From Staphylococcus epidermidis (lineage in GTDB: Bacteria > Bacillota_I > Bacilli_A > RFN20 > CAG-826), in contig CAMBSI010000007.1 of assembly GCA_945870555.1 (NCBI GenBank), forward strand, positions 1 through 32,268: DNA of 32,268 bases, given 5' to 3'. The translations under genes were made by a program, and so were the position numbers. Below are positions 18,947 through 30,044 of this stretch, piece by piece. The notes under the pieces were generated by a model. That model was given only the letters and a program-made list of their open reading frames with translations, did not search any database and was not told the origin of the DNA. The stretch's first letter is position 1, and each line of letters begins with the position of its first letter.

Positions 18947-19354
18947 CTATTTTTGTTTGAAATTTTCAGCAACGTAAATCCGATTTAATGCTCTTGACAA
19001 GGCTGCTTTTGCTCTCGTCGCATCGATCTTTTCCGTCTTTTCTTTTAAACGATCCTCTGCTCTTTTTAAGGATTCTTTAGCCCGGGAAATATCAATGTCT
19101 TCCGCTTGTTCAATGGCATCCACGAGTAAGACCGTTTTATCTTTTTTTACGGATAAGACACCACCACTGACTGCATAATACGTGGTTTTACCATTTCGTA
19201 TAAAATGCAAAGGTCCGGTTTTGATGATCGTTAATAATGGGGTATGATTCGCCAAAATACCAAGCTGACCAGCGGTTGTCACCACACTTAAAAGCTCGAC
19301 TTCACTATCGAAGACTTTTCTTTTTGGCGTGATAATCAATACGGGAAAGGTCAT
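18947..19354 (-). CDS. atpC: F1 ATP synthase epsilon subunit
   Basis: 'MTFPVLIITPKRKVFDSEVELLSVVTTAGQLGILANHTPLLTIIKTG'; last gene of the atp operon. Confidence 0.95.
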   Translation of the reverse strand: MTFPVLIITPKRKVFDSEVELLSVVTTAGQLGILANHTPLLTIIKTGPLHFIRNGKTTYYAVSGGVLSVKKDKTVLLVDAIEQAEDIDISRAKESLKRAEDRLKEKTEKIDATRAKAALSRALNRIYVAENFKQK

Positions 19355-19355
19355 G

Positions 19356-21640
<2,285 letters not shown>

Positions 21641-21648
21641 GATGATCC

Positions 21649-23154
21649 TTACATTCGCTTTTCAAAGAACGTGGTGGCAATCTTCTTTAATTGTTCTAAA
21701 GTCTTATCTTGAAATTTCTTCCTTACTTTGATGTCTTCAATAATGGCGGGATGTTTGCTTTCAATAAAGGAAACAAAACTCTTGAGTAAGGTTTTTAACT
21801 CTTCGACAGGTGCAGTTTCTAAAAAGCGATTTTGCACCGCATACAAGAAAAGAATTTGATGTTCAACTGGTAAAGGTGCATATTGGTTTTGTTTAAGCAC
21901 ATTCATTAAGACTGCACCATGAACAAGAACTTTCTTGGTCGATGCATCGATATCACTTCCGAATTGAGCAAAGGATTGTAATTCTCGATAGTTTGCTAAT
22001 TCAATCTTTAATGAGCGAACAACTTGTTTCATCGCCCCAATTTGAGCAGCGCCACCGACACGCGACACGGATTGTCCAGAATCAATGGCTGGCCGTTGAC
22101 CACCATTAAAAAGATCAGTTTGTAAAAAGATTTGACCATCGGTAATGGAAATGACGTTGGTTGGAATATAAGCCGAGTTATCTCCGGCTTGGGTTTCAAT
22201 AATCGGTAGCGCGGTTAAAGATCCTCCGCCATGGGCTTTATCAAGTTTGCAAGCGCGTTCTAATAAACGGGAATGCAGGTAGAAGATATCCCCTGGGTAA
22301 GCTTCTCGACCTGGTGGTCTTCTTAAAAGTAGCGAGAGTGTTCGATATGCCACCGCATGTTTACTTAAATCATCATAAACAATCAGGACATCTTTGCCGT
22401 TGTCTAACCATTCTTCACCAATGGCAGTTCCTGCATATGGGGCTAACCATTGTAAGGTTGCAATTTCGGAAGCGGATGCTGCAACAACCGTGGTATATGC
22501 CATCGCGCCTTCACTTCGTAACCGTTCAACAATGTTTGCAACGGTTGAATTCTTTTGGCCGATCGCTACATAAATACATAATACTTTTTGGTCTTTTTGA
22601 TTGAGAATGGCATCAATGGCGATGGCAGTTTTTCCGGTTTGACGATCACCAATGATTAATTCCCGTTGACCGCGACCAATCGGAATCATCGCATCAATCG
22701 CAACAATCCCTGTTTGTAATGGGGTGTTGACAGGTTCACGCGACATAACCCCAGGAGCAATCCGTTCAACTGGCCTTGTCTTTTTGGTTTGTAGCGGTCC
22801 TAAATTATCAATCGGTTGACCCAATGCATTGACAACCCGACCAAGAAGTACATCACCGACCGGAACTTCTATCGTCCGATTGGTTCGTTTGACAATGTCA
22901 CCTTCTTTTATCGCCTGGGTTGTGGATAACAAAACCACACCAACATGATCTTCTTCAAGGTTCAGCACAAGACCATATACATCGTTTGGAAAAAGCACGA
23001 GTTCGTTCATCATTGCTTTTTCTAAACCATAGACTAAGGCGATGCCATCACCAATGGAAATGACTTTTCCAGTCTCTGCTTCACCAAAAGGTTGGTGAAA
23101 CGATTTAATTTGTTCCTTGATTAGATTTGAAATTTCTTCTGGTTTGATTTTCAT
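21649..23154 (-). CDS. atpA: F1 ATP synthase alpha subunit
   Basis: '[18 protein letters not shown]', '[17 protein letters not shown]', '[24 protein letters not shown]'. Confidence 0.98.
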   Translation of the reverse strand: MKIKPEEISNLIKEQIKSFHQPFGEAETGKVISIGDGIALVYGLEKAMMNELVLFPNDVYGLVLNLEEDHVGVVLLSTTQAIKEGDIVKRTNRTIEVPVGDVLLGRVVNALGQPIDNLGPLQTKKTRPVERIAPGVMSREPVNTPLQTGIVAIDAMIPIGRGQRELIIGDRQTGKTAIAIDAILNQKDQKVLCIYVAIGQKNSTVANIVERLRSEGAMAYTTVVAASASEIATLQWLAPYAGTAIGEEWLDNGKDVLIVYDDLSKHAVAYRTLSLLLRRPPGREAYPGDIFYLHSRLLERACKLDKAHGGGSLTALPIIETQAGDNSAYIPTNVISITDGQIFLQTDLFNGGQRPAIDSGQSVSRVGGAAQIGAMKQVVRSLKIELANYRELQSFAQFGSDIDASTKKVLVHGAVLMNVLKQNQYAPLPVEHQILFLYAVQNRFLETAPVEELKTLLKSFVSFIESKHPAIIEDIKVRKKFQDKTLEQLKKIATTFFEKRM

Positions 23155-23157
23155 ACT

Positions 23158-23694
23158 TTATCCTCGTTTTAATAGTTGTTGCTTAAGACTTGCTAATTTT
23201 TGAAAAATCGACGCATCAAAGATTTTTCCTCGAATATCGATCCGAAAACCACCTAACAAAGTTGGATCGATGATGTTTTCAAGGCTTAATGCATGTCCTA
23301 AGTGCTTTTGCATTGCCTGTTGTAATTGGATGAGTTGATCTGGTGTGAATGGTGTCACGGAATATACAATACCTTTTTGTTGTTGTAGTTCATCGCGTAA
23401 TAAATGGATGGTCGCTTGAAGAATGGAAGGTAAGTATAGAATCCGGTGTTTTTCCACAAGTAATGATAAAACATTATGGAAATCAAACCATGTGTCAACA
23501 GGGAAGGTTTGATCCAAGAATTTAAACTTGGTTTCTTTACTGTAGAATTCATTTGCTAAAAAATGAATAAGGGTGGAATCGGACTTTAAGAATAGGAGAA
23601 GCTGTTCAGATGCTTCTAAATAAACTTCGACTTGCGAGGTTTCTAGGGCAATCTTTGATAACGCAAGTGCGTATCGAGAAGCAATACCTTCCAT
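23158..23694 (-). CDS. atpH: F1 ATP synthase delta subunit
   Basis: OSCP/delta-like; 'IDPTLLGGFRIDIRGKIFDASI' C-terminal signature; operon position. Confidence 0.93.
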   Translation of the reverse strand: MEGIASRYALALSKIALETSQVEVYLEASEQLLLFLKSDSTLIHFLANEFYSKETKFKFLDQTFPVDTWFDFHNVLSLLVEKHRILYLPSILQATIHLLRDELQQQKGIVYSVTPFTPDQLIQLQQAMQKHLGHALSLENIIDPTLLGGFRIDIRGKIFDASIFQKLASLKQQLLKRG

Positions 23695-24236
23695 TAATTC
23701 CTTAATCCTTTAATAAAGTTTTCAATAACTTTATCATTATCTTTTTGATTAAACTCTCTTTCAAGAACTTGTTTCGAAGCATCAAGGGCAACGTTGATCA
23801 TTTCTTTTTCAATTTCAAGTAAAGCTTGCGATTTAGCTTGACCAATTTCATCTGTTGTCTTTTGTTTAATTCTGTTTGCTTGGTTTTGAGCATCTTCTAA
23901 AAGTTTTGCCTTGGTGGTTTCAATTTCTTCTAAAGCTTCCTCACGAAGTGATTTTAGAGATTGTTGAACTTTCTTGGTTTCTGCTTCTAATGAAATCTTC
24001 AGAGCTTTTGCTTGGGCTTCACGGGCAATCGCTTCATCCAAGGTTTGTTTAACAAATGCTGCGCGCTTATCAAAAATTCCTTTGATAGGTTGATAGAGAA
24101 ATCTTTTCACAATCAAAAGCATGACAAAGGTTGAAAGCAGCTGGGATATAAAGGGCCATATGCCAGTTGGAATCAACTTATCAATGATAGTTTGCGGATC
24201 AACTGGACCCGCAAAAAACATGAAAAAAACCTTCAT
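23694..24236 (-). CDS. atpF: Fo ATP synthase b subunit
   Basis: One N-terminal TM helix followed by a long charged coiled coil; operon position. Confidence 0.93.
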   Translation of the reverse strand: MKVFFMFFAGPVDPQTIIDKLIPTGIWPFISQLLSTFVMLLIVKRFLYQPIKGIFDKRAAFVKQTLDEAIAREAQAKALKISLEAETKKVQQSLKSLREEALEEIETTKAKLLEDAQNQANRIKQKTTDEIGQAKSQALLEIEKEMINVALDASKQVLEREFNQKDNDKVIENFIKGLRN

Positions 24237-24240
24237 AAGA

Positions 24241-24534
24241 TTAGTAGACGAAGATGAGTAAAATGGCGATTAAGAGACCGTAAATACCAGTACTTTCGTC
24301 AATAGCACAGCCAAGAATCATCGTTGCACGAAGATTATCGGCGGTTTCGGGATTACGTGACATACCTTCAATTGCAGTTGAAACGATTTGCCCTTCACCG
24401 AGAGCAGGACCAATCGCCGCTAAACCAACCGCTAAACCAGCACCAATGCCAGTTAAACCCTTGTTGATATCAGCAAATACTGGCGACAATAAAGCGAATT
24501 GGGCAGCGACCGTCGTTAAGATGGATAGGATCAT
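24241..24534 (-). CDS. atpE: Fo ATP synthase c subunit
   Basis: 'GLTGIGAGLAVGLAAIGPALGEGQIVSTAIEGMSRNPE...MILGCAIDESTGIYGLLIAILLIFVY'; two-TM proteolipid. Confidence 0.97.
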   Translation of the reverse strand: MILSILTTVAAQFALLSPVFADINKGLTGIGAGLAVGLAAIGPALGEGQIVSTAIEGMSRNPETADNLRATMILGCAIDESTGIYGLLIAILLIFVY

Positions 24535-24554
24535 AAAATCTCTCCTTTTTTATA

Positions 24555-25295
24555 TCATGCAGTGACTGCATGTTTTTCTTCCTCGTCTTTGCTTGGTCGA
24601 GCAGGCCCTTCCTGCGCGATGAAAAGCATCGATAAGGAAATGAAAACAAGGGTTTGGATGAGCGCCGAGAAAAGATCGAAATAAAGGTGGAACCACGGCG
24701 CAACAAGTGGTGCCAACCAGATAGAGTTAGATCCAGCAGGTAAGAAACTAAAGAGCCAAGAAGATAACTCTCCTAATGAAAAATAAATGAGTGACATCAA
24801 AATGAATCCTGATAAGATATTGCCAAAAATACGAAAACTCATGGATACAAGTGGTACCCATACTGAGAAAAGGTTAATCGGTAGGAACACAGGGAAAGGT
24901 TCAATAAAGCGTTTAAAATATTTCCAACCATTTGTTTTCATGGCCGTGTAGTGAATGAGAACAAATGAGATAAGAACGATGGTGAAGGTGTTCATATAAT
25001 AGCTTAAGGGTGAAGATAATCCTGTTAAACCAAACAAAAATCCAATAAATAAGTAAAGAGTAATCGAAAGAAAATATGGGGTCAAAAATTTAAAGTGCCG
25101 ACCCATGTTCGATTTGACTAAGCTTTCAATGGTGAAGACAATCCATTCAGCAACCAGCATGATTCCTTTTGGTTTTTGGAATGGATCAACCTTCTTAGAA
25201 AGTTGATAAACAATAAAAGAGAAAATAGAAATAATGATAACGACCATCCAAGATGTGTAGGTTTCGGCTGGTAAGGATAAAAAAAATTCGCTCAT
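24555..25295 (-). CDS. atpB: Fo ATP synthase a subunit
   Basis: 'PLVSMSFRIFGNILSGFILM' (conserved Arg) and 'LFSALIQTLVFISLSMLFI'. Confidence 0.96.
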   Translation of the reverse strand: MSEFFLSLPAETYTSWMVVIIISIFSFIVYQLSKKVDPFQKPKGIMLVAEWIVFTIESLVKSNMGRHFKFLTPYFLSITLYLFIGFLFGLTGLSSPLSYYMNTFTIVLISFVLIHYTAMKTNGWKYFKRFIEPFPVFLPINLFSVWVPLVSMSFRIFGNILSGFILMSLIYFSLGELSSWLFSFLPAGSNSIWLAPLVAPWFHLYFDLFSALIQTLVFISLSMLFIAQEGPARPSKDEEEKHAVTA

Positions 25296-25711
25296 TTTTT
25301 CTTTTTGATTATACGAAAATTCGCACCAGTAATAAAGATAATTGAACTAATAACTAAATAAGCGACAAAAATCGTGAAAATATTAAATAATTCAAAATCT
25401 TCAAATTTTATAAATACAGACGCCAATAACCCTATCGCAAATAAACCAAAACGAAACATCATATACATCGGGCTAACTCCAGCTCTTATTTTATTTTGAA
25501 CGCCTAGCGTTAATCGATTTGCTTGAATAATGATTATTCCATAATTAATCGAGCCAATCACCGACCCTAAAACCCAACCAAGTGGCCAGGAGAGAGGTGA
25601 CCATCCGAGAAAATAGATAACGAATAATAGGATTCCAACAATAAAAAAAACAATGAAAGCTTTTGCTAAAATTTTTAATGGTAATTGCCGAATCGAATAG
25701 GCGTTTTCCAT
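25292..25711 (-). CDS. atpI: AtpI-like small membrane protein
   Basis: 139 aa with several TM segments; first gene of the atp operon; ATGA overlap with atpB. Confidence 0.65.
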   Translation of the reverse strand: MENAYSIRQLPLKILAKAFIVFFIVGILLFVIYFLGWSPLSWPLGWVLGSVIGSINYGIIIIQANRLTLGVQNKIRAGVSPMYMMFRFGLFAIGLLASVFIKFEDFELFNIFTIFVAYLVISSIIFITGANFRIIKKKK

Positions 25712-25807
25712 ACTTCATTAAGATAACATAATTTGAAGTACATTTGAATCAAAATACGATTTTACAATTCTCAAAAAAATTAATGGTAAAATAAGTGGTG
25801 AGGATTT

Positions 25808-26770
25808 ATGCAAAACCATTTTAAACTTTTTGCCTTAAGCGGCTCAAAACAATTAGGATTAGCGATTTCTCAGGCACTTAAAGTTCCTTTAAGTCCTTTA
25901 GAAATTAATAAGTTTGCGGATGGTGAGGTTCTTGTTAAACCGCTAGAAACGGTTCGAAACCAACACGTTTACATTATTCAAAGCACGAGTAAGCCTGCAT
26001 CAGAAAATCTAATGGAGTTAATGGTATTTGTCGATGCGCTAAAACGATCAAGTGCAAAAGAAATCACTGCCGTCATTCCATATTATGGATATGCTCGACA
26101 AGATCGTGTAGCTAGAAGCAGAGAACCCATTTCCGCTAAGCTCGTTGCAGATCTTTTAGTTGCTTCAGGCGTCGATCGGGTGATGAGTGTCGATATTCAT
26201 ACAATGCAAATCCAAGGATTCTTCTCCGTTCCTTTCGATAATATTTCCCCTTATCACCTCTTCGCAAAAGAAATTAAACAACTCTTAACACAACAACGTT
26301 TAGGGGAGGATGACCTCGTGGTCGTCTCACCTGACCATGGTTCAGTTACCAGAGCAAGAAATTTTGCCGAACTCTTCCGTCAAGCAAGCATCGGGATTGT
26401 TGACAAAAGACGGCCCAAACCAAACATGTCTGAAAGTGTGAATTTAATTGGTGATGTCAATGGAAAAATTGCTGTGATTGTCGATGATATTGTCGATACA
26501 GGTAATACTATGATTGGTGCCACTGAAATCTTGAAGAAGCATGGAGCAAAAATGATTCTTGTTTGTGCTACTCATGGAATCTTTTCCCAAGATGCTTTAG
26601 CGAGAATTCAACAAGCTCCGATTGATCGTTTTTTCATTACCGATACGATTGATCGCGTTTCTCAAGGCAATATGAAAGTCATTTCGGTTGCCCCACTTTT
26701 AGCAAGGGTGATTGAAAATATGCATGAAGGTAAAGCTCTTTCCCCAATTTTTGATGAATTTTCAAGGTAA
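25808..26770 (+). CDS. prs: Ribose-phosphate pyrophosphokinase
   Basis: 'LFALSGSKQLGLAISQALKV', 'EINKFADGEVLVK', 'PYYGYARQDR', 'SVDIHTMQIQGFF', 'VIVDDIVDTGNTM'. Confidence 0.97.
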   Translation: MQNHFKLFALSGSKQLGLAISQALKVPLSPLEINKFADGEVLVKPLETVRNQHVYIIQSTSKPASENLMELMVFVDALKRSSAKEITAVIPYYGYARQDRVARSREPISAKLVADLLVASGVDRVMSVDIHTMQIQGFFSVPFDNISPYHLFAKEIKQLLTQQRLGEDDLVVVSPDHGSVTRARNFAELFRQASIGIVDKRRPKPNMSESVNLIGDVNGKIAVIVDDIVDTGNTMIGATEILKKHGAKMILVCATHGIFSQDALARIQQAPIDRFFITDTIDRVSQGNMKVISVAPLLARVIENMHEGKALSPIFDEFSR

Positions 26771-26773
26771 TCC

Positions 26774-27982
26774 ATGAAACGATTTTTTGCTAGATTTGTT
26801 CAGTTTTTGATGAGAATCGTTGCTAAATTGATACGGATTCCTGAGCCAACGCTCTACCTTGGTCACAAGCTATTTCATAAAGTGATTGAAATTTTTCAGT
26901 ATCATCAAATTTCTAAAGTCCTTATTGTTACAGACAAAAATATTGTTCACCTTAAATTATTAGAACCTTTAATTGCGCTTTTAAACCTCCATCACATCGC
27001 AATGGTAGTCTATGATGACACCCATGTGAATCCAACCGTAACCAATTTAGAAGAAGCTAAAACCATTTTTCTACGTCAGCAATGTCAAGCCATTCTAGGG
27101 TTTGGTGGCGGATCACCGATGGATTGTGCCAAAGGTGCTGGGGCTTTGGTTGCCAGCAAAAAGCATGTAAACCAACTAAAAGGGTTGTTAAAAGTGAGAC
27201 GTAAACCCCCATTACTGGTCATGATGCCAACCACTGCAGGGACCGGTTCGGAAGCAACAGTTGCCGTTGTCGTCTCTAATCCCAAGACCAAAGAAAAATA
27301 TGCGATTAGTGATCCAGTTTTAGTTCCATCCTATGCGATTTTAGATTCCGCTTTGACGATAGGTCTCCCCCCACATATCACGGCGAGCACTGGAATGGAT
27401 GCAATGACCCACGCGATTGAAGCATTTTTAGGTTTTAGTAACACCACCTTTTCAATCCAAGCAGCAAAAAAAGCCCTCATTTTAATTGATCAACATTTAA
27501 TTAAATCCTTTCAAAACCCAACCTTAGAATCCTCAAGAAGAGGAATGTTAGAAGCTTCTTACCATGCCGGACTTGCATTCACCAGAGCATATGTAGGTTA
27601 TGTCCATGGTATTGCGCATACACTTGGTGGCTTTTACCAATTTCCGCATGGTTTAGCAAACGCCATCATTCTTCCTCACGTTCTGGAAGCTTATGGACGG
27701 TCTATTCATGATAAATTATCGATCATGGCGGATTGGTTAAATCTAACGACTATTGATGCGCCAGTCATCCTTAAAGCAAAAGCCTTTAAAGAATGGATTC
27801 ACCGACATCTTACTGCTTTAGAAATCAAGAACACCATCCCTGGGATCTTAAAGGAGGAAGATATCCAGTTGATGATTGAACGAGCGGAACAAGAAATTTA
27901 TCCCTTATATCCAGTTCCAACATACTTAACGTCAAAAGAATTAAAGGGCATTTATAAAACCATAGGAGGTTTTTCATCATGA
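26774..27982 (+). CDS. Iron-containing alcohol dehydrogenase
   Basis: 'ILGFGGGSPMDCAKGAGAL', 'PTTAGTGSEATVAVVVSN', 'ASTGMDAMTHAIEAFL', 'GIAHTLGGFYQFPHGLANAIILPHVL'. Confidence 0.93.
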   Translation: MKRFFARFVQFLMRIVAKLIRIPEPTLYLGHKLFHKVIEIFQYHQISKVLIVTDKNIVHLKLLEPLIALLNLHHIAMVVYDDTHVNPTVTNLEEAKTIFLRQQCQAILGFGGGSPMDCAKGAGALVASKKHVNQLKGLLKVRRKPPLLVMMPTTAGTGSEATVAVVVSNPKTKEKYAISDPVLVPSYAILDSALTIGLPPHITASTGMDAMTHAIEAFLGFSNTTFSIQAAKKALILIDQHLIKSFQNPTLESSRRGMLEASYHAGLAFTRAYVGYVHGIAHTLGGFYQFPHGLANAIILPHVLEAYGRSIHDKLSIMADWLNLTTIDAPVILKAKAFKEWIHRHLTALEIKNTIPGILKEEDIQLMIERAEQEIYPLYPVPTYLTSKELKGIYKTIGGFSS

Positions 27983-28458
27983 GCATTTATCAATTTTCGG
28001 CGACAAGTTTGAAGAAGAAAGTCATCGACTTTAAGCAATACAAAGGAAAGGTTCTGTTGATTGTGAACACCGCAACGCATTGTGGTTATACCAAACAATA
28101 TAATGGTATACAAACCCTGTATCAAACTTACCAATCCAAAGGGTTAGAAGTTTTGGACTTTCCAAGCCATTCTTTTTTACAAACTCCGGAAGATAATCAA
28201 GGTATTGAAGCCTTCTGTGAACGTCAATTTAAAACCACCTTTACAACCTTTGAAAAAATAGACGTTAACGGTGACAAAGCTCACCCACTTTATATATATT
28301 TAAGAAAAGAAAACAAAGACAAGGTCGATACAAAAATTGAATGGAACTTTACAAAATTTTTGGTCAATCGCAAAGGTCAAGTTGTCAGCCGATATAATGC
28401 AAAAACGACTCCCGAAATGTTAGTTGCCGAGATTGAAAAGCTGCTTAATGATCGCTAA
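27979..28458 (+). CDS. Glutathione peroxidase-family protein (GPx/BtuE-like)
   Basis: 'LLIVNTATHCGYTKQYNGIQTLYQTY', 'KIDVNGDKAHPLYIYL', 'IEWNFTKFLVNRKGQVVSRY'. ATGA overlap with the ADH stop. Confidence 0.92.
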   Translation: MSIYQFSATSLKKKVIDFKQYKGKVLLIVNTATHCGYTKQYNGIQTLYQTYQSKGLEVLDFPSHSFLQTPEDNQGIEAFCERQFKTTFTTFEKIDVNGDKAHPLYIYLRKENKDKVDTKIEWNFTKFLVNRKGQVVSRYNAKTTPEMLVAEIEKLLNDR

Positions 28459-29635
28459 AGCAATCAAACAGAATTTAATAGATAAACACATTCTTTGTTT
28501 TGGCATTGCTCCTGGTTATTTTGTACAAACTCCTGGAAAAATTGAATGGTTTAGCGGCTACCCATCCTTCCATGGTGGATCCTATTTGACCAGTGCGATT
28601 GATCGGTATCTTTATGCGAGCGTCAGTCGAAACCAATTCCGAACCCTTCGGATCATTTCAGCAGGATATCCAGCATTAACTTTATCGTTAGATACAACCA
28701 ATGAAACGATGATGGATGATCACCCTTCTTTTGCCTTGGTCAAAGGATTACTCAAACAATTAAACATTGCCGGTATCCAGCTCCAGCATGGATGGGATGT
28801 GTTTATTCAATCTGAATTAAATGTGATGCAAGGGTTAGGTTCCTCAAGTGCTTTTGCCACGACACTACTTGAAATATTTTTAATCGGAGCAACGTTAAAA
28901 GAACCCATTTCCTCTCTTGAAAAAGCAAGATGGATACAAGATATTGATATACCGAATGGACTCTTGCCAAAGCATCGCTTAGAAAGTTTACCAAGTCTAG
29001 AAGGTGGTACATTCCTGATTCAACATCGTGTCGATGGTATCTCTTTTTTCCAACGAACGGTTCAATCGATATCAAATTATCGGTTGCTATTGTTGCAAGT
29101 CAAACACGCCACACATCAAGATCGGCTTCCAATCAAACAAATCCTTGATCAAATGACCATCATTGCCCAACATTATCAGCATCGGGTTCTTAACCAAATT
29201 GATCCACTCAATTACCAGCATGATTTAACCGACCTTTCAAGAATGTATGGTAGCAAAACCACCGACAAGGTCAACTTTTTTTATCAAGAAAATCAACGGA
29301 TCAATGTCTCGTTTTTAGGTTTAGAAAAACAACAAGATGAATCTTTATTTAACATGTTTCAAGAAAGTGAATTGGCGGCAGAACAACTATTAGAACATCA
29401 CATCATCCCGCAACAGTCCGATCAACGTTTATTCAGCACGATCAAATGGATGAAACAACATTTACCAAAAGCGCACTTTCGTGTTTATGGATTAGGTTTT
29501 CAAGGCCCAATCTTTTTAATGATTCCTTCTTCAGAATATAAAATGATGTATCAACGATTAAAAGAGCAGTTTTATGAATCATCACTTCATGAAATTCATA
29601 CGCTGAAACAAGGCATTCGCATTTACAAATCCTGA
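28448..29635 (+). CDS. Divergent galactokinase-like GHMP-fold protein
   Basis: 'TPGKIEWFSGYPSFHGGSYLTSAIDRYLYASVS' resembles GalK '[25 protein letters not shown]'; GHMP P-loop 'GLGSSSA'; C-terminal 'SELAAEQLLEH'/'FRVYGLGFQGPIFLMIP'. ATG 28448 preferred over TTG 28424. Confidence 0.75.
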   Translation: MIAKAIKQNLIDKHILCFGIAPGYFVQTPGKIEWFSGYPSFHGGSYLTSAIDRYLYASVSRNQFRTLRIISAGYPALTLSLDTTNETMMDDHPSFALVKGLLKQLNIAGIQLQHGWDVFIQSELNVMQGLGSSSAFATTLLEIFLIGATLKEPISSLEKARWIQDIDIPNGLLPKHRLESLPSLEGGTFLIQHRVDGISFFQRTVQSISNYRLLLLQVKHATHQDRLPIKQILDQMTIIAQHYQHRVLNQIDPLNYQHDLTDLSRMYGSKTTDKVNFFYQENQRINVSFLGLEKQQDESLFNMFQESELAAEQLLEHHIIPQQSDQRLFSTIKWMKQHLPKAHFRVYGLGFQGPIFLMIPSSEYKMMYQRLKEQFYESSLHEIHTLKQGIRIYKS

Positions 29636-29652
29636 AACCTCTTTCATTTTTC
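29633..29652 (+). terminator. Weak terminator-like hairpin after the GHMP gene
   Basis: TGAAA-CCTC-TTTCA-TTTTTCC, starting at the stop codon; only 5 bp. Confidence 0.35.
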
Positions 29653-29697
29653 CTTCCAAAATGTTTGTTTTTAGTCAAAAATCATTGAAAATCTCAA

Positions 29698-29711
29698 TGT
29701 AAGCGTTGTCA
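29698..29711 (+). promoter_or_regulatory. cre site 1 (CcpA)
   Basis: TGTAAGCGTTGTCA matches TGWAANCGNTNWCA at 14/14 positions. Confidence 0.75.
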
Positions 29712-29726
29712 ATTTCATGTAAAACT

Positions 29727-29740
29727 AGAAAGCGTTTACA
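29727..29740 (+). promoter_or_regulatory. cre site 2 (CcpA)
   Basis: AGAAAGCGTTTACA matches 13/14 cre consensus positions; centre about -57 from the inferred TSS. Confidence 0.7.
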
Positions 29741-29755
29741 TTTTGTATTCGTTAA

Positions 29756-29784
29756 TTGTATTTTGATTTTCGAATGATTATATT
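29756..29784 (+). promoter_or_regulatory. Sigma-A-type promoter TTGTAT-N17-TATATT
   Basis: -35 29756-29761, -10 29779-29784, 17-nt spacer; TSS inferred at ~29790. Confidence 0.65.
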
Positions 29785-29841
29785 AATAGCGTCGATAGGT
29801 TCTGGCGCTTAAAGACACGAGGAAAAGAGGAGGAAACATAT

Positions 29842-30018
29842 ATGAGAACTACCACCACATTAGAACGGTTATCACAAAAGCCATTAAATGCAAAGTATTA
29901 TCCAATGGACCAAGAATCACCAAAGCTCATCGACGTCAAGAAAGAAAATTTCTTTCAAGAAATCGCAAAGTTTGTGATCGAAGTCTTAGCAGTCATTAAA
30001 AACTCAAACCGCGACTAA
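29842..30018 (+). CDS. Small 58-aa protein of unknown function (absent from the supplied ORF track)
   Basis: SD AGAGGAGG 8-10 nt upstream of the ATG. Translation MRTTTTLERLSQKPLNAKYYPMDQESPKLIDVKKENFFQEIAKFVIEVLAVIKNSNRD*. Own promoter and terminator. Confidence 0.75.
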   Translation: MRTTTTLERLSQKPLNAKYYPMDQESPKLIDVKKENFFQEIAKFVIEVLAVIKNSNRD

Positions 30019-30044
30019 CCATCGACGCTTGAGAGGAACGCCAG

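Noticed and set aside
18362-18988. 208-aa +strand ORF overlapping the helicase C-tail in another frame
   Set aside because: Low-complexity repeat composition opens alternate frames; no SD and no domain. The helicase frame has clear motifs.
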